Shown here piece by piece: positions 57,390-64,000 of a DNA stretch of 64,000 nt; position 1 is the stretch's first letter, and each line of letters opens with the position of its first letter. The notes beneath the pieces are model-generated. The model was given only the letters and a program-made list of their open reading frames with translations, did no database searches and was not told where the DNA came from. The position numbers were made by a program, and so were the translations under genes. The DNA is taken from the NCBI GenBank assembly GCA_009809945.1, contig WTPW01000444.1, positions 1-64,000 of the forward strand. The letters are read 5' to 3'. The stretch comes from Gigaspora margarita (taxonomy: Eukaryota; Glomeromycota; Glomeromycetes; Diversisporales; Gigasporaceae).

Positions 57390-57668
57390 CAGTTTGTATG
57401 TTTTGCCTGTTTACAGCCTTTTTTGGCATGTTCATATCCAAAATTGTCCAAATATCCAAGATTGTTCAAAGCTTGTCTAGACTTTAATAATTAATAAATC
57501 TATCTAAAAAATATATAACTATATATTTTTTTAGGTACTAAACANATTTTAGTTAAAATTAAAATAGGTTATCTTAATAAAATTTTAAGTAATTTTACTT
57601 TATTTAATTGTTCAAAATTGTTCAAAATTGTTCAAATCATTGTTCAAAGCTGTCCCATGACAATACTA
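57390..57668. mobile_element. Decayed hAT-like MITE (TTGTCCAA family)
   Basis: Aligns end to end with 16640-16919 but most TTGTCCAA motifs have become TTGTTCAA, i.e. C-to-T. Termini and TSD are degraded. Confidence 0.8.
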
Positions 57669-57830
57669 GTTAGGGCTATATTATTAATTATCTGATTATT
57701 TTTTATTAGAGGCCTACCCACCTTCTTTAATATAGATTTGATTAGGTTCTTATATATAATTTCAACATTTTTTACCCCTCCTCCCTAAAAAATCATCTAA
57801 TTTTTCACTTTTCTTATTAGTATAATAAGC
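57669..57830. repeat. Decayed MULE-like MITE
   Basis: Aligns with 32960-33118 (GATTATTTTTTATTAGAGGC core) but with many transitions. It abuts the preceding MITE. Confidence 0.7.
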
Positions 57831-59092
57831 AGACAGGCAAATTTATAATCACAAATAATGCAAATAATAGAGTAAAGCATATTGGCAGATTTACAGAATT
57901 GGACCTTTTTTCAAAACTCCAATTTTCATATAATTTTGCAAATCAAACTACCTTATCTCTAAGATCTAATAGGTTGGTGCTTATCTAATGGGTTTATTTA
58001 TATTAATCAGTTATTTGTTGATCATCTGACCATTATCTAACCAATCAATTTTTGTAAACAATCATATTTTGGGGACCATTTTTAGGGCCCAATTTCAATT
58101 CTGTAAATCTGCTGATATGGATACTATAAAAGTAATAAAATAAGTAAATTAAAAAGAAATAGAAGTTAAATAAAATTCATTGATACATTATGTATATTAG
58201 TTATATATATCATATGACTATAGTGATGATTATCATGAGTTATTTTGATTATAATTCTTAATTTATTTTTTAATTTAATTTATTTATTTATTTTTTTTGT
58301 TTTTTTTTCTTATTTTTTTAAAATATTTTTTATTTTTTTTAGGATATTATAATTTATAGCCATAGCAATATATTGCTAAAGTAATTGACCAACCAGATTA
58401 GATTATATAATTGCATAATTTGAATATTAATTAACAAACTACCAAAAAAATTAAAATTTTTTGCTGCATTTTTTAGAGTCAATAGTTAAGATTAGAGGTT
58501 AGCTTTAGAGTAAAGTTTATATTAAACAAGTATAAATAGGTTTTAGAATATTAAATAGAAACCCATGTTTTATTTTAATTCAATTTCATAATAATTTGTT
58601 AATTAAGAAACATTTATTAAAATAAAAATACCAAAACCTAATTCTATCTAAAATGCAATATATTCAGACTGCATATTCTAATTCTATCTAAAACATAGCA
58701 CAACAAATTCAAGCTGTTCATCCTAATCCTATCAAAATATGGCTCAATAAACTTAGCTTGTTTACTCTAACACTATATCAACAAAGATCTACAAACTCAT
58801 CTAAAAACCAAAAGCATATCCTAAAATAGATGATATAAATGAAATATTATACCATGAAAGATGAATCAAAAAATGAAACCAAAATAAAGACTCAAATACT
58901 ACAATCTTTAAAATAAAGCACAAAAATAATGATTCTAGAGATGACTTTAAAAGGGTAACTCCAAGCAACGATGAAATGAATAAGAGCTACAAAAGTCAAA
59001 GTAAAATTAGTAAGCAACAAAAAAAAATACTATCTTTCTTCTCTACAATCACCTCCTCTATAGTCACAAACTTTATATAATCACACAAATTT
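57831..59092. other. AT-rich region without a gene
   Basis: No gene recognised. The segment 58620-59060 has reiterated A-rich words (TCTAAAACATAGCA; AAATAAAGCACAAAAATAAT) similar to 60890-61340. Confidence 0.4.
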
Positions 59093-59106
59093 AACTACCA
59101 TTTTTT

Positions 59107-59747
59107 ATTTTTTTATTTTTTTTCTCTTCACTTCTAATCCCAACGATATACACCACCAACTGTCAAACCAAATGTTCACATTAATGGGGCGCAGTTACCG
59201 AGGCTTCCACTTGTGATCAGGCCATATCCAAACCAACTCTGTGGTAAGGGCATATTCCTTAAACCACTACCACCAACCATTCAACCCAACAATTGTATAC
59301 ACCTATAGTGCTCCATTTAAGGCGCATTGATCCTTGGTCCGCATAGTTAGTCCTGGCAAATCCCAGTTTGGATGGGATGCATCCATCATTCGATGTCCCA
59401 GGTCCTTGTTTTCCCGCAGTGTTTTAGTTCTGCCTATATTCATCTAGACTAGTCCTTGTTTTACTGCTTATCTATATGAAGTTGCACCGGCATCTCGACT
59501 CTCACATAGAACCCTGACTGTCAATACGGGGTTGACTTCTACTGGTTTTATTGTCAATAGGCCAGATCACTGCCACTGATATATTGTTACACAATTCTTA
59601 CAGCCACATGGCTAAGTTGGTGACTTCAGTTATTCCAAATCAGGTTCTAACACAGATTTAATCAAATCTGCCCTTAGGCGGACTTGAACTGGCAACCTTC
59701 GATTGGTGACCTTGGAGCTTAACTGCTAAGCTATCAACCCTAAGGTC
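59107..59747 (-). mobile_element. tRNA-derived SINE
   Basis: 641-bp insert flanked by 14-bp duplications AACTACCATTTTTT (59093-59106, 59748-59761), with a T/A-rich tail at the plus-left end. On the minus strand the head (about 59744-59672) reads like a tRNA: A-box TAGCTTAGCAGTTAAG, B-box GGTTGCCAGTTCAAGTCC. These are presumed internal Pol III promoters. The body is much more GC-rich than its surroundings and has no long frame. It would depend on a LINE enzyme supplied elsewhere. Confidence 0.85.
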
Positions 59748-59907
59748 AACTACCATTTTTTTATTTAAAAAATACCTTTATATAATCATAAATAGCTTAT
59801 AATCACTATTACATTTTTAGAAGCTTTTTGAGATTTTTTATTAGTAAAATACTCTTATATAATCACAATATTATATATAAAAGTCTAAATTTTACTACTA
59901 TAGATTC

Positions 59908-60360
59908 CTGAAAGTAAGCTATATTTTGTTATGCAATAAATCAGAAGTTTGCTTGTTTTGGGTTAAATTTAGTTTTTAGTAATTGCAAGTAGTTGCTACA
60001 TAGTAAAGTCCAAATTCTACTAAATAAATTGATTATAATCACTTAAGTAAACTTGTTCAAACGATCTAAATGCATATTTTTTAAAATTTTTATCAAAATT
60101 GAAGAAATTTTTATTAGTTAACTTTTAATTTTTACATTCGTTGAATATACTTTTTTAAAAAATTTTACTTTTTTCATCGAATGTAAAAGTCAAAAGCCAA
60201 ATAATAAAATGTTCTTTAATTTTGCTAAAAATTTTACTGTATATGTATTTTGATCTCCTTATTAAGTTTACTTAAGCAATTATTATCGATTTACATAGTA
60301 AAATTTGGACTTTATTATGTAGTGACTATTATCAAGTGTGGGAGTAGCTTATTTTCAGTT
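59908..60360. mobile_element. AATAAGCTACC TIR element with AGTAAAGTC palindrome
   Basis: Ends CCTGAAAGTAAGCTATATTT and GGGAGTAGCTTATTTTCAG. The interior GTTGCTACATAGTAAAGTCC is mirrored by GGACTTTATTATGTAGTGAC. Confidence 0.7.
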
Positions 60361-60890
60361 AAATAAATTTTTGGTTTTTTGGTCAAAAAAAGGGATAGCT
60401 TATTTTCAAGAGTCTACAGTAGTAAATTGATTAACACATTAAGTAAGCTGTATGATATAGCAAATTATACATATTCTGAAACTTTGACAAACTATTATTA
60501 ATTTGTTTTTTCATTATATATTAGACAAAAAAATAATTTTTTTTTCTAACTTAAAGTAAAGAAATTAATTAATAAAAGTTCGTCCAAATTATATGAAACT
60601 TTTAGAATATGTGTAATTTGTTATTCCAAACAACTACTTAATGCATAAAAGTCAATTTACTTAGTATAATTTGGACTTTTATATGTAGCAACTATTTGTG
60701 ATTATAATATTTACTTTTATATATTTACATAATATAAACTATAGTATTAGATATGATTATATAGGGAATTACTATATAATCACACCTCTTTATAATCACA
60801 AATTTTGCTACAACAAACCACATAATTATAGAGGAGAAAGACAGTATCTAACTCTAAAAGTAATAATAGCATCTCTAAAAAAGTACCAAA
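60361..60890. other. Further TIR fragments, no gene
   Basis: A TAGCTTATTTTC remnant near 60397 is followed by an AGTAAATTGATTAACACATT / TCAATTTACTTAGTATAATT inverted segment. The 119-codon frame from 60698 is A/T-driven and not credible. Confidence 0.4.
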
Positions 60891-61340
60891 ATAACAATAT
60901 ACTAAAATCTATAATAACAAGATTCCAAAACAGTGACTCCAAAGTGATAGCAAAAGTTAGTAAACAACCAAAAAAAAAGCATGTAATGCCAAAAATAATA
61001 AATTTTTGTAAGAAATACAAAAATAACAATGCCTCACCAAAAACAATAGTATACTAAAATCTATAACAAGACTCTAAAAAGATGATACTTGAAGTAACAA
61101 CTTTCCAAAATGACACGAATTTGACAAATGCTAAAAAATTGAAGTAAGGTTGGTAAAAACTAACAAAAAATAGTCTAATAACTCCAAAAGAACATTCTGG
61201 TAATAATGACTCCAAAAAGTGGCCCAAAAGTAATACAAAACTGACAAAAGCTACAAAAAATTAAAGCAAAGATTAGTATGAATTAATGAAAAAAGAAAAT
61301 AGTGTAAAAAGAATACAGTTTAATAACTCCAAAAATGCAA
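60890..61340. repeat. Degenerate A-rich tandem repeats
   Basis: Imperfect units of about 100 bases around ACTAAAATCTATAATAACAA, CAGTGACTCCAAAAG and GCAAAAGTTAGTAAACAA. Confidence 0.55.
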
Positions 61341-61607
61341 TGACTAAAGAAAAAAGTAATCATATTTATAATAATAAGGTTATATAACAATGAGTAGCAT
61401 ATGTAACAATCACATATATAATAAAATATAAAATTTTTTTAAAATTTATTTTTTCTAGCAATCCTGCTTTTATGATAAAGAATTAGTAATTATAATACCA
61501 TATATTCCAAAAATAAGCAACCTTTTTTGGATGATTTTAAGTAAAAAAGCCAGAGTAGCTTATTTTCAGGATATACAGATTTTAAAAGATTTATGCTCAA
61601 TCGATAA

Positions 61608-61767
61608 GGGCGCTAATATTTATTACCTAATATCCATTTACTATAGGGGCTTACTCCCACCCCCAGGTAAGATTTTATTTTAGCCAATTCAATTTAACCA
61701 ACTAACTAAGGTAAGATTGTTTTTGACCCCCACCCCCTAAAATATTACTTAATAAATGTTAGCACCC
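61608..61767. mobile_element. PIF/Harbinger-like MITE, TAA target site
   Basis: 160 bp with ends GGGCGCTAATATTTATTACC and, reversed, GGGTGCTAACATTTATTAAG, between TAA duplications (61605-61607, 61768-61770). The centre has unusually C-rich CCCCCACCCCC tracts. Confidence 0.85.
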
Positions 61768-61869
61768 TAAGGGTAGCTTATTATCGGGTGTTTAAAAAAA
61801 TTTTAAAAAAATTCTCATACGTACTCTATTAATTTGGAAATAGGTACATGTGTACATACATATAGAGAT

Positions 61870-62105
61870 TGAAATTGGTCAAATTTTTGTGATCGATCAT
61901 TGATCAAACATATACAAGATAAATCGATTAATAATCGATTATGTGCTTTGATCGGTCAAAATCGTTTGATCAATCAAAATCAGTTGATCTATCAAAATTG
62001 GTTGATCAGTCAAAATCATTCGATTGTTTGATCGATCAAAATCGTTTGATTGATCATAATCGATCATATATTTTGATTGGTCAATATGCTTAATCAGTCA
62101 AATTT
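61870..62105. repeat. TTGATCRRTCAAAAT repeat block
   Basis: About a dozen permutations of TTGATCAATCAAAATCG. The structure resembles the CAAAT MITE interior but with a different word. Confidence 0.75.
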
Positions 62106-62134
62106 AATGATGACTAGTGCCCAAAATTAAAACT

Positions 62135-62800
62135 TACTGATACCAATATCTATCTCCCTAACACAACTATTTCCTTAACAACTACTATTTCTCAAATAAT
62201 CACTTTTCTGACAACTATTTCTTCTACAAGCCTATTCAACACAACCACTTACCTGATGAATATTTACCCAATGATCACTTTCCTGACAACTACAGTCAGA
62301 CCTCCATAAATGCAATACTTCTCTAAATGCATGTTTTTGTCTTGTCTATAAAAAATTATTAGTGCTAAATGCACATTCTATAATCTGTAAATGCACATTC
62401 TTTCAAATAATTTTCTATATCATGCTACCTTTCTAAATGCACATGGCCAATCAAATTTTAGTATTTAAGGTAGGTTATACAGTTTTTAGTAGAAGTTATA
62501 CAAACTTGATAATCAAATCTTTAAAACTGCAATTTAATTGGCTTTTCCTAAATGCAATACCTCTCTAAATGCACGTTGTAGGCTTGTCTATACATGTTGC
62601 ATTTATAGAGGTTTGACTGTACCCCATTCCAATCCAACCACTTATATACATATCTAATAACTATTAGTCTACAATCACATTCCAAAAATTTTTACATCCC
62701 AAAAAACTACCTCTTTCCCATTCTCTAGAACCATCTATTACTTTCTCAACAACACTTTCCAATAATCTTCTCCTATAGACATTCCCAACATACTACACAC
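62135..62800. repeat. C/A-rich degenerate repeats split by a MITE
   Basis: TTTCCTGACAACTA / ACAACCACTTAC-like units on both sides of the pogo-like MITE at 62293-62619. One strand is depleted of G. Confidence 0.55.
62293..62619. mobile_element. pogo-like MITE, TA target site
   Basis: 327 bp, ends CAGTCAGACCTCCATAAATG and, reversed, CAGTCAAACCTCTATAAATG; TA on both sides. Confidence 0.88.
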
Positions 62801-62942
62801 AATATTATTTTTCGTAATGGTACTATAACTATTTTTCAGTATGTTTAAATATTAATAAATTAAAATTATTAAAATAAAAATTTAAATAAATAATTAAAAA
62901 AAATAATTATTTATTAAAAAAAAATTAAATAAAAAAATTTTG

Positions 62943-63035
62943 CCAGTCAATCAAATTTGAGATTATATGTAAAGTTTTTAACTCAAAATTTTGAGATACA
63001 AACTTTACGTGTGATCTTGAAGTTTGATTGACTAG
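62943..63035. repeat. Short foldback
   Basis: CCAGTCAATCAAATTT is mirrored by AAGTTTGATTGACTAG, with an inner GTAAAGTTT / AAACTTTAC stem. Confidence 0.75.
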
Positions 63036-63146
63036 TATTTAAATACCGTAACTTACTATATATTATCATTACAGTATAATATAAATAAAAATTTAATCAC
63101 TTATTTGTTAGTTTTAAGTATATATATATTTAAGTGCATATTTTTA

Positions 63147-63324
63147 TATGTATATGTTGTGCCCCAAATGCAAATCGGCCCAGATGACAATTTGCCCAAA
63201 TTAAAAATTAATTTAGCCCAGATGTTAGGGTTAGGTTAGGGTTAGATTAGGCCAGTTTTTTAATTTGGCTATAAATATTATCATCTGGGCTGATTTTCAT
63301 TTGGGGCACAACATATACATATAG
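63147..63324. mobile_element. TIR MITE with telomere-like centre
   Basis: Ends TATGTATATGTTGTGCCCCA and, reversed, the same, followed by AATGCAAATCGGCCCAGATG / CATCTGGGCTGATTTTCATT. The centre holds GTTAGGGTTAGGTTAGGG. The TSD cannot be resolved because the flanks are palindromic. Confidence 0.8.
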
Positions 63325-63614
63325 ATATAGACTTGATTTAATAATTCATAAAGGTATAAAAACAGCAATCTCTGCTATTAACTAATCCCTATTATATACT
63401 TGTACTTTTCAATTCTTATATTATATAAATTATAAGATATTATATAGTATATTAAACCTCGATACAAAGAACTTTAAAAATATATATTTAGAAGCTCATT
63501 ATAGTGACATCTATCAATTAAGTATCATATTTTGTTGATGAAAGTCTCTAAAGTTTGATCAAATGTTTTGCGAATCATTAGCATCTCAACCATCCTAATT
63601 CAATTACTAAATGC

Positions 63615-63890
63615 TTATCCAAAAAACTTGTTAGAATAGGTTTATAATGCAACAATAAAGAGCTAGTAGAATGATTATTTAATATAACCATAAGGAGTTT
63701 TTAAAATAGCTATTTATTGCTAACTATAAAGAACTATTTGAATGATTATTTAACACTAATCATAAAAAGCTATTAGAATGATTATTTAATACTAATCATC
63801 AAAAGTTGTTAGAATAATTATTTTATACTAACCATAATGAGCTATTAGAATGATTATTTTAACACTAGCTGTTAGAATGGTTATTTGATT
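63615..63890. repeat. Tandem repeat of about 43 bases
   Basis: Six to seven units built on TAGAATGATTATTTAATACT and AATCATAAAAAGCTAT. Confidence 0.85.
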
Positions 63891-64000
63891 TGATTATTTA
63901 ACTTTCACGTACATTTATATGACTTTCATCTTCATTTAATACTATTTTACATCTGTCTTATTAGTATTTCGCACAGATCAGATCGGACAAATATTTTAAA

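Noticed and set aside
57214-57459. 81-codon minus-strand frame MDIWTILDMNMPKK...
   Set aside because: It spans the junction of two MITEs (56631-57379 and 57390-57668).
59672-59747. Functional tRNA gene on the minus strand
   Set aside because: Head-like A and B boxes, but fused to a long body with tail and target-site duplications, so a SINE fits better.
60698-61057. 119-codon frame
   Set aside because: Derived from A-rich degenerate tandem repeats; no domain and a mirror frame exists on the other strand.
61870-62105. CRISPR-like repeated block
   Set aside because: The units are contiguous permutations of one word with no spacers; the window is eukaryotic.

Overview
This is a very AT-rich eukaryotic nuclear window with almost no ordinary genes. 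The best clue to the host is the single intact gene (8689-9882, minus strand). It is an intronless protein with a MATA-type HMG box, a family strongly expanded in arbuscular mycorrhizal fungi (Glomeromycotina, for example Rhizophagus). The AT bias, the long poly-A/T tracts and the density of small foldback transposons fit such a genome. I infer a Rhizophagus-like fungus; the species cannot be read from the sequence.

Layout. (1) 1-6.2 kb is a nest of repeats: hAT-type MITEs with 8-bp target-site duplications (TSDs), a TA-flanked MITE and a decayed retroposon. (2) 6.2-14.6 kb is a quieter island around the HMG gene, with microsatellites. (3) 14.8-19.4 kb holds a frameshifted gene remnant and more MITEs, some nested with clear TSDs. 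(4) 19,514-37,768 looks like one large DNA transposon of about 18.3 kb. Its ends are inverted repeats starting TTCTTTACAGAAA, with related subterminal repeats inside each end. It carries three multi-exon genes: an unknown gene with a PKKRKV nuclear-localisation-like start (gene A, plus), an unknown gene on the opposite strand (gene B), and a transposase-like gene of the fungal KDZ/Plavaka type (gene C, plus). A tandem array of about 2.3 kb, containing a 267-bp assembly gap, lies before the right end. All three genes are broken. (5) 37.8-64 kb has no convincing gene. It holds palindromic elements, retroposons and MITEs, many nested.

How the parts relate. Genes A and B converge. Genes B and C diverge from a 2.9-kb spacer full of palindromes. 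Gene C would supply transposase and A and B would be accessory or cargo proteins; that is inference. Gene A keeps usable splice sites and one frame across four exons, but has seven in-frame stops, each explicable by a single C-to-T or G-to-A change at Gln or Trp codons, plus one MITE inserted in exon 3. This points to decay by cytosine deamination or a RIP-like process. The host HMG gene uses TGG for Trp and TGA as its own stop, so the TGA codons in the transposon genes are real stops.

Most other features are short non-autonomous elements. They can be sorted by TSD: 8 bp (hAT-like), TA (Tc1/mariner/pogo-like), TAA/TTA (PIF/Harbinger-like), 9 bp (MULE-like), and longer TSDs with a T-rich tail (SINE-like). 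All coordinates and TSDs were read by eye.
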